Below are positions 1 through 7,625 of a DNA stretch of 64,000 nucleotides, piece by piece. The notes below the pieces were generated by a model. That model had not been told where the DNA came from and did not search any database. It saw only the letters and a program-made list of their open reading frames with translations. The position numbers were made by a program, and so were the translations under genes. Numbering within the stretch: the first letter of the stretch is position 1; each line of letters starts with the position of its first letter. Source of the DNA: Caulobacterales bacterium (GTDB lineage: Bacteria > Pseudomonadota > Alphaproteobacteria > Caulobacterales > Parvularculaceae); the NCBI GenBank assembly GCA_020638525.1, contig JACKIL010000002.1, positions 124,001-188,000 of the forward strand. The letters are read 5' to 3'.

Positions 1-864
1 CGCGGTGCCGAGCGGCGCGACAGCGCGCTTCACGCCGGCGCCCCAGAGCGCGATGACGTCCATATAGCCTTCGCAGACGATGAGCGGCTTGCCATCATCG
101 CCCGCAGCTTTCCTCGCCGCGCCGTAATTGTAGAGAACGTCGCCCTTGTGGAAGAGCGGCGTTTCAGGCGAGTTGAGATATTTCGCGCGCGCATTCGGGT
201 CGAGCGCTCGCCCCCCGAAAGCGATCACCTCATCGCGGCTCCCGAGGATCGGGAACATCACCCGGTGGCGGAAACGATCATAAGTCGGCCCGCCATCGTC
301 CGGGCGGATGAGAAGCCCCGCCTCGACGAGAATATCATCCGTATACCCCTTGTTGATGAGGTAGTCTTTCAGGCCCGTCCGGCTTTCAGGCGCATAGCCG
401 AGGCTGAAAGCCTCGACCTGCTCTTTCGTGACGGCGCGGCCCTTCAGATATTCCGCACCCGGACGGCCATCCGCCCGGCGCAGCATCGCCGCGAAATAAC
501 GCGCCGCCTCCCCGCACGCCTCGGCGAGGCCTTTGCGCTTTTCGGCGCGCTGGGCTTCCTGAGGGTCTTCCGCCGGCAGTTGCAGCCCTGCGGATTCCGC
601 CAGCACCGCCACCGCCTCATGGAAGGGGAGCTTCTGCGTCTCCATCAGGAAGGAGATGACGTCGCCATGCTTGCCGGACGAAAAGCAGTGATAGAAGCCC
701 TTCTGGTCGTTCACGAAAAAGGACGGCGACTTTTCCTGCGTGAAGGGCGAAAGGCCAACCCATTCATGGCCTTGCTTGCGGAGCTTCACATAGCGCCCGA
801 TCACGTCTGACGGGCGCAGACGCGCTTTGATCTCGTCAAGGAAATCGGGCGTGAAACGGGGCAT
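1..864 (-). CDS. dnaG: DNA primase DnaG (5' part; C-terminus outside window)
   Basis: DnaG synthesises RNA primers at the replication fork, working with DnaB helicase. The 288 visible codons begin MPRFTPDFLDEIKARL and cover the N-terminal CHC2 zinc-finger region (about residues 35-68) and the start of the Toprim catalytic core, seen as the VCEGYMDVIAL motif near the window edge. The zinc module is degenerate: the four usual ligands (Cys, His, Cys, Cys) align with Ser39, Thr42, Cys60 and Ser63, so only one remains. The surrounding fold residues (EKSPSFFVND, HGDVISFL) are well kept, so this is not simple decay. I recall similar erosion in other alphaproteobacterial primases but cannot verify it here. 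The start ATG is the first in frame and gives the typical family N-terminus. The gene runs off the left edge. rpoD commonly follows dnaG in this class, but it is not in the window. Confidence 0.95.
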   Translation of the reverse strand, partial: MPRFTPDFLDEIKARLRPSDVIGRYVKLRKQGHEWVGLSPFTQEKSPSFFVNDQKGFYHCFSSGKHGDVISFLMETQKLPFHEAVAVLAESAGLQLPAEDPQEAQRAEKRKGLAEACGEAARYFAAMLRRADGRPGAEYLKGRAVTKEQVEAFSLGYAPESRTGLKDYLINKGYTDDILVEAGLLIRPDDGGPTYDRFRHRVMFPILGSRDEVIAFGGRALDPNARAKYLNSPETPLFHKGDVLYNYGAARKAAGDDGKPLIVCEGYMDVIALWGAGVKRAVAPLGTA

Positions 865-1071
865 AGTCGCTGACCGCGGGACAAGACACAGGCGCGCCGG
901 GAATATCGCAGGCGCTGATTCGGTTTATTAATAGGGTGCGACAAAGCCGACAGCGGCAACAGCGCTTATTGTCCACAATTTCGGCCGCCTAGGCGCAGGC
1001 GACTATTGCACAGGCCTCAGGGGGATGGAAGCAGGCCGCCCGCACGCGGCATGGCCTGCCGCCATTCGCCT

Positions 1072-2262
1072 TCATTTGCCGGCGGGCCCTCCCTTGACGC
1101 CGAAAAAGACCCGAAGGAAACGCACACGCCGCACGATCTCATAACCGACAACGCAGATCGCGACGGTGATCGCCGTCAGGATCAGGAATTCCGGCCAGAC
1201 GCCGAGGCGAAGTTGCGTGAGATAATAGCCCGCGACGACAATGACCGTCTGGTGCGCGATGTAATAGAAAAAGACTGCGCCGGTGAAGTAGCTGAGCGCC
1301 TTCGACGGTCGGTTGAGCCAGCGCTGCGCGATGGCGAACAGTGTCACCATGCACGACCAGGCGTAATAAACGCCGACGGTGCGCATCAGAGGAACGGTCC
1401 AGACGCGCAACTCTTCACTGTAAACGCTCGCCGCGTTCTCTCGGACGAGATAAAGCGCAATCCCGAGCGTGACTGCCGAAGCAAACGCCAATGTCGACGC
1501 AGCGCCGACCGAGCGCCAGAAGGCGGGGTTCTTCGCCGCAAAGTAACCGATCAGGAAAATCGTCAAGCGATGGGCGTGATTGGCCCAGTCGCCCCACAGC
1601 GCATGCGTGATGGGAAAATGCGGCGACAGATACAGGTCATAGAGAATGAACGGAATGACTGTCAGCACCAGCAAGCGCACGGGCCCGCCAGCAACGAGGG
1701 CGAAGAACCGCCCGCCCCATCCTTCCGCAAACCGCCGCATCGCCGGCAGCAAGGGAGCGATGAGCACGATGTAAACGAGGAGATAGACGACGTACCAAAG
1801 ATGGTTCCAGGTCGGCGTGATGATGGGATAGAGCTGCTTCAGGTTCAGATAGTCGCCCCAGAACGCCATATAGCCCGGCTCGATAAGGCCAGCCTGGCGC
1901 AACTGGAAATAGGATTGCGGCGCGACCGTTACGATCATCCCGGCGAGGATCGGCAGGCCAAGCCGGAAGAGGCGCGAGGAGACGAAGCCGCCCAGCGACG
2001 GCGCCTTGTCCGAGGCGAAACGCACCGCAACGCCGGAAATGAAAAACAGCAGCGCCAGCCGCCAAGGACTGATGATCTGCATGAACGGCTCTGCGCCGGG
2101 GCCGGCGTAAACGCTTTTCACATGCCAGCCCCAGGTCACGTAGAACATGCCCACGTGGTAGAAAATGAGCAGCCCGAAGGCGATCGCCCTCAACCAGTCG
2201 AGGTCGTATCGCCGCCCATTCGGCGCCGAAAACCCCGCGCCGTTCACTTCCGCCATCGCCAT
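1072..2262 (-). CDS. membrane acyltransferase, acyltransferase-3 family
   Basis: A 396-residue polytopic inner-membrane protein of the acyltransferase-3 (OpgC/OafA-like) family, which transfers acyl groups to periplasmic glucans, polysaccharide or lipid carriers. The N-terminal YDLDWLRAIAF motif followed by FYHVGMF is the family signature (the Arg and His are the conserved catalytic-site residues). About ten hydrophobic segments follow and the length is typical. No periplasmic SGNH domain is present. It is transcribed divergently from a membrane-anchored LytTR regulator across a 205-bp gap holding two identical-phase palindromic boxes, which suggests that regulator controls it. The substrate cannot be read from the sequence. 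An in-frame ATG two codons downstream is an alternative start. Confidence 0.85.
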   Translation of the reverse strand: MAMAEVNGAGFSAPNGRRYDLDWLRAIAFGLLIFYHVGMFYVTWGWHVKSVYAGPGAEPFMQIISPWRLALLFFISGVAVRFASDKAPSLGGFVSSRLFRLGLPILAGMIVTVAPQSYFQLRQAGLIEPGYMAFWGDYLNLKQLYPIITPTWNHLWYVVYLLVYIVLIAPLLPAMRRFAEGWGGRFFALVAGGPVRLLVLTVIPFILYDLYLSPHFPITHALWGDWANHAHRLTIFLIGYFAAKNPAFWRSVGAASTLAFASAVTLGIALYLVRENAASVYSEELRVWTVPLMRTVGVYYAWSCMVTLFAIAQRWLNRPSKALSYFTGAVFFYYIAHQTVIVVAGYYLTQLRLGVWPEFLILTAITVAICVVGYEIVRRVRFLRVFFGVKGGPAGK

Positions 2263-2345
2263 TTCTCAACTCCTGTTTCGAGACGGCTGCGATCTGGACG
2301 GGCGCGCGCTTCCGGCGCCAGCGCGAAGGGATGTGAAGCGGTCCC

Positions 2346-2387
2346 TTTGTGACAAACCGCCGGACAGGCGGCGCGTTTGGGACAAAC
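2346..2387. promoter_or_regulatory. paired palindromic boxes between acyltransferase and LytTR genes
   Basis: Two copies of TTTGnGACAAAC lie at 2346-2357 and 2376-2387, in the same orientation and exactly 30 bp apart start to start, about three helical turns. Each copy is itself a short dyad (TTTGT-G-ACAAA; GTTTG-GGA-CAAAC). They are in the shared divergent control region. LytTR proteins typically bind paired direct repeats, so these are the obvious candidate operator. The assignment is inference and the motif does not match the classic LytTR consensus exactly. Confidence 0.55.
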
Positions 2388-2467
2388 GGCGGCGGCGAGG
2401 GCTGAATTGCGGAGGATCCGCGCGATGGATTTGCCGAGCGCGGCCGGACAGCGTTAAACACCCGCAG

Positions 2468-3343
2468 ATGAATTCCGCCCCCCACCTGCCCGAGGACCCG
2501 CGCAATGACGACGCCGAGGCCGATCGGCGGGCGTTCCTGATCATCGCGATTTTCATTTTCGCGGCGTTCCTCGTCTCGGTTCTCTCCTCGGCGACGGAGA
2601 TCGAGCGCAGCGGCAGCGATTTCCCGATCGGCCGCGTGATCATTTACGAGGCGACGGGTTTTGGCGGCTTTCTGGCTTTCTTTCCGGTCATCGCCCGGCT
2701 GGTGACATTCGCCACGCCCGGTGAGCAGCCATGGCGGCGCGTCATCGCCTTCCATGCGCTCGCGAGCTTTGTTCTGATCGCGCTCCAGATCTTCGTCTTC
2801 GTCGCGGCGCGCAAGGCTTTGATCCCGCTCTTTTTCGGCGAGCCCTACATCTTTTCGGACGATCTCCTGCGAGACTTCATCTACGAGTACCGAAAGAGCC
2901 TGCTCGGCTATGCGACCTTAGTGATGGTGATCGCGTTCGGCCGGCAGCTCGCCCAGCAACAGCGCGAACTCGCCGCGGCCAGGGAAGATGCGAAGACATC
3001 GAAGAAACTGACGCTGAAATGCGGCGGGCGCGCCATCCATGTCGATGCGCGCGAGGTGCGTTGGGCGAAGTCGGCCTCGAACTATGTAGAGGTCGCAGCG
3101 AACGGGAAGACGCACCTTGCCCGCGCGACACTCGCCGCCATCGAGCGCCAGCTCGCCGACGCCGGCGTTCCGGCCGTTAGGGTGCACCGCTCCTATGTGG
3201 TCAACACGGACTATATCTCGGAGATCCGCCCGACCGGCGAAGGCGATGTCAGGATCGAAATGCGCGGCGGGGAAGTAATCCCCGGTAGCAGGCGTTATCG
3301 CGACCGGCTTCCGGGCTCGGCCAGCTCGACTGCGCCTTCATGA
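2468..3343 (+). CDS. membrane-anchored LytTR-family transcriptional regulator
   Basis: A 291-residue regulator with four hydrophobic segments in the first ~150 residues (the first is FLIIAIFIFAAFLV), a short charged linker (RQLAQQQRELAAARED) and a C-terminal LytTR DNA-binding domain. LytTR features visible are VRWAKSASNYVEV, the HRSYVVN motif and the IPGSRRYRDRL end. There is no receiver domain, so the membrane part probably senses directly or docks a partner. The ATG at 2468 is preferred over upstream in-frame starts because the extra residues would be low-complexity sequence overlapping the divergent promoter. It is divergent from the acyltransferase, a likely target. Its stop codon lies inside a 38-bp copy of the yqeY 3' end (3337-3374), so its last few codons may have been altered by a rearrangement. 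Confidence 0.85.
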   Translation: MNSAPHLPEDPRNDDAEADRRAFLIIAIFIFAAFLVSVLSSATEIERSGSDFPIGRVIIYEATGFGGFLAFFPVIARLVTFATPGEQPWRRVIAFHALASFVLIALQIFVFVAARKALIPLFFGEPYIFSDDLLRDFIYEYRKSLLGYATLVMVIAFGRQLAQQQRELAAAREDAKTSKKLTLKCGGRAIHVDAREVRWAKSASNYVEVAANGKTHLARATLAAIERQLADAGVPAVRVHRSYVVNTDYISEIRPTGEGDVRIEMRGGEVIPGSRRYRDRLPGSASSTAPS

Positions 3344-3374
3344 TCGCGCCAGCTTTGCCGAAGTCGATGGCGCC
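3337..3374 (-). repeat. remnant of yqeY 3' end (38-bp direct repeat flanking gst)
   Basis: Bases 3337-3374 match 4080-4117 at 34 of 38 positions, the last 20 being identical. The second copy is the coding sequence for the C-terminal GAIDFGKAGALMKK of YqeY. The first copy, just downstream of gst on the same strand, would encode GAIDFGKAGAIMK but has no gene attached. The gst gene is therefore bracketed by two copies of the same sequence, which points to a partial duplication or an insertion that duplicated its target. Confidence 0.75.
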
Positions 3375-3377
3375 CAA

Positions 3378-4034
3378 TCAATCGGGCGAGTGGCCTTTGA
3401 GCGGGAAGAAATCCCTGTAGGGCCTCGCCTCCTCGATCACCCGTGCGATTGACGGGCGGGCGAGAAGGCGCGCGCGATAGGCGCGAAGCTCAGCGAGCTC
3501 TTCCGGAATGGGGTAACCCCAATGCGCATAGAAGAGCGCGCTCGCGGCGGAGACATCGGCGATGCTGAAAGCCTCGTTCGCCGCCCAGGTCCGCCCCGCC
3601 ATCCAGCGGTTGAGCCAGGCATAGCTCTTGTCGAGCGCGCCTTGCGCCTCAACGATGGCGAGCGGGTCCTTCTCGCCCTCCTTGCGGATCGCGTGGAGGA
3701 CCATCCGCGTCAGCGGCGCCATCACATAGTCGTCGAAAATACCGTCCATCTGGCGCGCTTCGATCGCCGCGCGCGGGTCCGCCGGGACGAGCGGCGGCGC
3801 ATCGCCATGATGGAGGTCGAGATATTCGATGATCGCCGCCGATTCGATGACGACGCGATCGCCATCGACAAGCACCGGAAACTGCCCCGTCGGCGAAAGC
3901 TTGCGAATGGCTTCGCTGTTTTCCGGATGCTCCGGATCGACCATCAGGAATTCGAAGGGAATACCGCGCTCGTAAAGCGCGACCGCCGCTTTCCAGTAGA
4001 ACGAAGCGAAGGGGTGACCGTAGACCTGCAGCAT
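3378..4034 (-). CDS. glutathione S-transferase family protein
   Basis: A 218-residue cytosolic protein with the two-domain GST architecture. The N-terminal thioredoxin-fold domain (1-80) shows LQVYGHPFASFYWKAAVAL, the SPTGQFPVLVDGD segment with the conserved cis-proline, and ESAAIIEYLD for glutathione gamma-glutamyl binding. An all-helical C-terminal domain carries AFSIADVSAASAL, the N-capping-box motif. Family members conjugate or otherwise use glutathione on electrophiles; the substrate is not predictable. The N-terminus begins directly at the fold, so the ATG at 4034 is secure. The gene sits between yqeY and a duplicated yqeY fragment, as if it had been inserted there. Confidence 0.88.
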   Translation of the reverse strand: MLQVYGHPFASFYWKAAVALYERGIPFEFLMVDPEHPENSEAIRKLSPTGQFPVLVDGDRVVIESAAIIEYLDLHHGDAPPLVPADPRAAIEARQMDGIFDDYVMAPLTRMVLHAIRKEGEKDPLAIVEAQGALDKSYAWLNRWMAGRTWAANEAFSIADVSAASALFYAHWGYPIPEELAELRAYRARLLARPSIARVIEEARPYRDFFPLKGHSPD

Positions 4035-4063
4035 CGCCCCTTCTCTCCTTCTAATGTGTGCGC

Positions 4064-4522
4064 CTAGCCCAGCGCCTTTTTCATCAGCGCGCCGGCCTTG
4101 CCGAAGTCGATGGCGCCGGCATAGCGCGCTTTGAGGGCGGCCATGGCCTTGCCCATGTCTTTCAGGCCCGAGGCGCCGATTTCGGCGATCACGCCTTTCA
4201 CGGCTTCCTCGACCTCGGCGTCGGAGAGCTGGCGCGGCAGGAATTCGCGGATGACCGCGATTTCGGCCCGCTCCTGCTCGGCGAGTTCAAGCCGGCTCGC
4301 CTTCTCATAGGTCTCGGCGCTCTCCTCGCGCTGCTTAACCATCTTGGTCAGGATGGCGAGGATCTCGTCGTCGCTCACGCCGTCGCACCGGTCTTCCGAG
4401 CGGGCGGCGATATCGCGGTCCTTGATGGCCGCGTTGATGAGGCGGAGGGTCGAGACCCGTAGTTTCTCGTCGCGGGCCTTCATTGCGGCCTTCAGGGCCG
4501 TGTCGATCTTCTCGCGAAGCAT
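4064..4522 (-). CDS. GatB/YqeY domain protein
   Basis: A 152-residue YqeY-type protein. It resembles the C-terminal tail domain of GatB that binds tRNA in the amidotransferase complex, but the stand-alone protein has no firmly assigned role. Family features are REKIDTALKAAMKARDE at the N-terminus, KQREESAETYEKASR in the middle and a C-terminal DFGKAGALMKKALG. A longer open frame reaches 4594, but the Met at 4522 begins the conserved family N-terminus and is chosen. The gene is divergent from carA with a 226-bp shared upstream region; yqeY commonly lies beside dnaG/rpoD or carA in alphaproteobacteria. Confidence 0.9.
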   Translation of the reverse strand: MLREKIDTALKAAMKARDEKLRVSTLRLINAAIKDRDIAARSEDRCDGVSDDEILAILTKMVKQREESAETYEKASRLELAEQERAEIAVIREFLPRQLSDAEVEEAVKGVIAEIGASGLKDMGKAMAALKARYAGAIDFGKAGALMKKALG

Positions 4523-4748
4523 GGCTGATTCTCCGATCATAATCGGGCGTTGCGCCAGCAAGGCGCCTGCCGTTTTCACGCTGCTATGTAACATGTTGAT
4601 TTCGCTGCTAAATTTAAACCGTTTCGGTTCTTGACCGGGGCGGGTCCAATCCCTAGCTTCCCGGCAATTTGCGCGCCAGACGGATGGTCCGTTTCGGCGC
4701 TAGCAAGCTCGCTCCTTCGGTTTCAAGCCGCGAAAGAGATATGCTGCA

Positions 4749-5918
4749 ATGCGATTAAGTCAAGCACCCGCCCCCAAAGCCACCGCCGTCCTCGTCCTCG
4801 CTGACGGGCAAGTCCTGAAGGGACAAGGGGTTGGGGCGACCGGGGAAGCCGTGGGCGAGGTCTGTTTCAATACGGCCATGTCCGGTTACCAGGAAATCCT
4901 GACGGACCCTTCCTATGCCGGCCAGATCATCACCTTCACCTTCCCCCATATCGGCAATGTCGGGGTGAATGCGGAGGATATCGAGAACGCTTCGCCCGCC
5001 GGGGCGAGCGCGGCGCGCGGGGCGATCTTCCGTGCGCCGATCACCAGCCCCTCGAACTATCGCGCGCAGCTCGACCTTTCCGCATGGATGAAGCGCCGCG
5101 GCATTGTCGGCCTTGCCGGCGTCGACACGCGCGCGCTCACCGCGCTCATCCGCGACAAGGGCATGCCGCATGGCGTGATCGCGCATAACCCGGCGGGACA
5201 GTTCAACATCGACGCGCTCGCAAAGCGCGCGCGCGAATGGGCGGGCCTTGAAGGCCGCGATCTCGCGCGCGATGTGACGACCCTTCAATCCTATGACCAC
5301 AAGGAAACGGCGTGGCGCTGGAACGAGGGGTATGGCCGCAATACGGGAGACGGCCCGCATGTCGTCGTCATCGATTACGGCGTGAAACGGAACATCCTTC
5401 GCCTGCTGGCCGATCAGGGCGCGCGCGTGACGGTCGTTCCCGCCACCGCGACTTATGAAGAAGTGATGGAGAAGAACCCCGACGGCGTCGTTCTCTCGAA
5501 CGGCCCGGGCGACCCCGCCGCGACCGGCGAATACTCAATCCCGGTCATCCGTAAACTGATCGAAAACAAGGTGCCGACGTTCGGCATTTGCCTCGGCCAC
5601 CAGATGCTGGCGCTCGCCGCCGGCGCGAAGACGCTGAAGATGACGCAAGGCCATCACGGCGCGAACCATCCGGTGAAAGACCTCGAAACCGGCAAGGTCG
5701 AAATCGTCTCGATGAACCACGGCTTCACCGTCGACCCGAAAACGCTGCCCGCCAACGCCGAACCGACTTTCGTCTCGCTCTTCGACGGCACGAATAGCGG
5801 CATCAAACTCACCGACGCGCCGGCGTTCTCCGTGCAGCACCACCCGGAGGCGTCTCCGGGTCCGCAGGATAGTTTTGGGATCTTCAAGAAGTTCGTTGAT
5901 GGGTTGCGGGCGGCTTAG
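4749..5918 (+). CDS. carA: carbamoyl-phosphate synthase small subunit CarA
   Basis: The glutaminase subunit of carbamoyl-phosphate synthase: it hydrolyses glutamine and channels ammonia to CarB for arginine and pyrimidine synthesis. At 389 residues it has the normal length. The N-terminal CPSase domain shows CFNTAMSGYQEILTDPSYAGQ. The C-terminal class-I glutamine amidotransferase domain has the nucleophile in FGICLGHQM and the catalytic His/Glu in HHPEASPGP. Its partner carB is not adjacent but lies about 7.5 kb downstream on the same strand, so the two subunits are transcribed separately. Immediately after the stop is a GGGAGGG palindromic element that may also act as a 3' hairpin. Confidence 0.97.
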   Translation: MRLSQAPAPKATAVLVLADGQVLKGQGVGATGEAVGEVCFNTAMSGYQEILTDPSYAGQIITFTFPHIGNVGVNAEDIENASPAGASAARGAIFRAPITSPSNYRAQLDLSAWMKRRGIVGLAGVDTRALTALIRDKGMPHGVIAHNPAGQFNIDALAKRAREWAGLEGRDLARDVTTLQSYDHKETAWRWNEGYGRNTGDGPHVVVIDYGVKRNILRLLADQGARVTVVPATATYEEVMEKNPDGVVLSNGPGDPAATGEYSIPVIRKLIENKVPTFGICLGHQMLALAAGAKTLKMTQGHHGANHPVKDLETGKVEIVSMNHGFTVDPKTLPANAEPTFVSLFDGTNSGIKLTDAPAFSVQHHPEASPGPQDSFGIFKKFVDGLRAA

Positions 5919-5929
5919 AGCGTTTCTCC

Positions 5930-6073
5930 CCCTCCCTTGAAAAGGGAGGGCTTGAGGCCCCGGCGACGCACCGCGACGCCGGTCTTGGCCGAAAGGGAGG
6001 GTTCAACCGCTGCGTTTACGCGCGCGGAAAGGCCGAAGGGAACCCTCCCTAACCCTCCCTTTTCAAGGGAGGG
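5930..6073. repeat. palindromic GGGAGGG intergenic element
   Basis: Bases 5930-5950 (CCCTCCCTTGAAAAGGGAGGG) and 6053-6073 (CCCTCCCTTTTCAAGGGAGGG) are each self-complementary, and each is the reverse complement of the other. An inner pair (AAGGGAGGGTTC at 5993-6004 and GAACCCTCCCT at 6040-6050) is also inverted. The ~144-bp block thus has nested terminal inverted repeats like a small non-autonomous repeat element. It contains no credible gene and sits just after carA. Confidence 0.75.
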
Positions 6074-6160
6074 GATTGTTCAGCGTACGGCTTTAAATCA
6101 CAAGGTTTTCGCAAGGAAGGATTTGTCCAGTCCGCTGGTGTATGGTGCATCACGCTTCGT

Positions 6161-6937
6161 TTGATGCATCATACTTGTTCGCTCAGATCGATAGGAATTA
6201 GCCTCGGATGGCTGGAGAAAGACGACTTCTCGCACGCAGAATCGCGAATGCCGCCATCAGCGCTGGCGGAATTTTTCTCTTCCGGGCTTAGGGCTCTTCT
6301 AGAGGCCATCTACAGCGTCACGCACCCTGAAGCGATCGAGAAAGAGCTGGCTCAATGGCGCCAACAAACTGACCAAAACTTGATCGCCTGCTAGAGGCCA
6401 TTTTCCCAACCATCAAGCTTTCAGATGACGCATCGGCTATTGCAATCTATCTTTGCAATTCATCCGGAAAAGGGCGGAAAAAATCTGAGCTATACACGAT
6501 CAACGCAATTCATAAGGACTTTCCGCATTTATCGAAGGAACAGGTAGAAGATTGTGTCGGCGAGCTTCTGCATTATGGATTGGTCTCTAAGGGGCCGACC
6601 GTGCAGACAATGATCACGCCCGAATACCCGTTATTCTGGTTATTTGATCCTATTTCAGAATTCGGAACGGACCCCTACGAGGATGCGAAAACGCTCGCCA
6701 TGAAGCATTGCAGGAGAAGGTTTTAACTCACGGAAAACCATTGCGCAGCTTGGATGGTCGCCACGTCGATTCAACCCTGCGCTCGCCTACATTATCGAGG
6801 AGATAGGCGATCATTTCATTATCAGCAATGAAAGCAATCCGGACCTTATCGCCGTATCCATGCATTCAAAAGACAGAAACAAGACACGAATTGCGCTTGT
6901 TTCTGGGCGAGGTTTAGGAGCGCAGCGTCCACACTGA
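6161..6937 (+). pseudogene. frameshifted pseudogene of unknown function, AT-rich
   Basis: Three successive open segments in different frames read like one protein. Segment 1 (6161-6394) contains LRALLEAIYSVTHPEAIEKEL. Segment 2 (about 6373-6726) starts KLDRLLEAIFPTIKLSDDASA and contains CVGELLHYGLVSKGP, and has no ATG, GTG or TTG near its beginning. Segment 3 (about 6700-6937) contains TIAQLGWSPRRFNPALAYI and ends GLGAQRPH before TGA. The middle part looks like a winged-helix fold (KSELYTINAIHKDFPHLSKE then ELLHYGLV), which is a guess. Two frame changes, near 6373-6394 and 6700-6726, are needed to join them. The segment is clearly more AT-rich than its neighbours and has different codon use, suggesting an acquired gene that has decayed. 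I do not recognise the family. Confidence 0.6.
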
Positions 6938-7087
6938 ATTGGCGGTATGTATTCCGGCACACCGCCCCCTACCTTCATGACACTTCCCTCCCTTCCCCGC
7001 ATTTTCAACGCCCCTATGGTTAATATCCCCGCCTTCTGAACCTGTCCTATACTCTGATCCTTCATTGCATTGACGCAGAGCCGGTTT

Positions 7088-7185
7088 GTCATTCCGGGGC
7101 GCGGGCGAAGCGCGCGAACCCGGAATCCGGCGCTGACTCGGCGATCTGGATTCCGGGTTCGGCCTTGCGGCCGCCCCGGAATGAC
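7088..7185. repeat. GTCATTCCGG palindromic intergenic element, copy 1
   Basis: A 98-bp imperfect palindrome bounded by GTCATTCCGGGGC and GCCCCGGAATGAC, with inner inverted arms around GAACCCGGAAT and ATTCCGGGTTC. It is a REP-type intergenic repeat of the kind widely scattered in alphaproteobacterial genomes and would fold into a long cruciform or RNA hairpin. It lies about 200 bp to the left of the parS site. Confidence 0.85.
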
Positions 7186-7382
7186 AAATCGCGAAAACAG
7201 CGAACACCGATGCACCGTGCAGGGAGCAATTTCCGCCCTGCCCGGATGACGGCGCGCGGTTGCGCAGGAGAGATTGAGGAGGCCAAACAGATGTTCACAC
7301 GCCGAGCAGCAAGCGCCCGCGAACCCGAAAGGCGCCTTTTCGCCCGGAAGCCGTTGAAATTGCTGGCGCGAAGCGAGACGCA

Positions 7383-7398
7383 TGTTTCACGTGAAACA
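7383..7398. promoter_or_regulatory. parS: parS centromere site (ParB-binding)
   Basis: TGTTTCACGTGAAACA is an exact match to the bacterial parS consensus, a 16-bp perfect palindrome that extends here to 18 bp (ATG...CAT). ParB nucleates at parS, spreads, loads SMC and is moved by ParA to segregate the origin region. A perfect 16-mer is very unlikely by chance in 64 kb. parA and parB are not in the window, so this is an outlying site. It is intergenic rather than inside rsmG, where parS often occurs, and is flanked by two inverted-repeat elements. Chromosomal parS sites cluster near oriC, so this window is probably in the origin-proximal part of the chromosome. Confidence 0.85.
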
Positions 7399-7440
7399 TT
7401 CACGGGGGCGGCGCGGCGGGAAATTCCAAGCGCTTCCCTT

Positions 7441-7536
7441 GTCATTCCGGGGCGGCCAAAGGCCGAACCCGGAATCCAGTCTTCTGAGTCAGAAGTGGAT
7501 TCCGGGTTCGCTGCTTTCGCAGCGCCCCGGAATGAC
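7441..7536. repeat. GTCATTCCGG palindromic intergenic element, copy 2
   Basis: A 96-bp imperfect palindrome with the same outer arms (GTCATTCCGGGGC / GCCCCGGAATGAC) and inner GAACCCGGAATCC / GGATTCCGGGTTC arms as the copy at 7088-7185, with a different central loop. The two copies bracket the parS site. The conserved arms with variable loop suggest selection on structure or spread by a REP-type mechanism. Confidence 0.85.
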
Positions 7537-7625
7537 AATCTCTTTTCGGCGCATCGAAGGCCCGCCCTCCGCTTCAACTGCTCAAAATCGTAGCCGCAAG
7601 CCACAGCCCTGCCTAACCTTCCGCC

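Larger units (their letters stand above)
6938..7625. other. gene-free repeat-bearing interval containing parS
   Basis: About 690 bp without a convincing gene. It holds two GTCATTCCGG palindromic elements (7088-7185 and 7441-7536) flanking a perfect 16-bp parS palindrome (7383-7398). Open frames crossing it on both strands change character at the repeats and have no family resemblance. The promoter of the downstream thioesterase must lie in its right-hand end. Confidence 0.7.

Noticed and set aside
969..977. TTGTCCACA, one mismatch from a DnaA box, upstream of dnaG
   Set aside because: A single near-match is expected by chance; there is no cluster of boxes or AT-rich unwinding region, so it is not evidence of an origin.
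7089..7604. Open frames on both strands across the parS interval, including one that reads VSRET over parS
   Set aside because: VSRET is what parS encodes in rsmG genes, but the surrounding translation has no methyltransferase motifs and crosses the palindromic repeats; no rsmG remnant could be supported.
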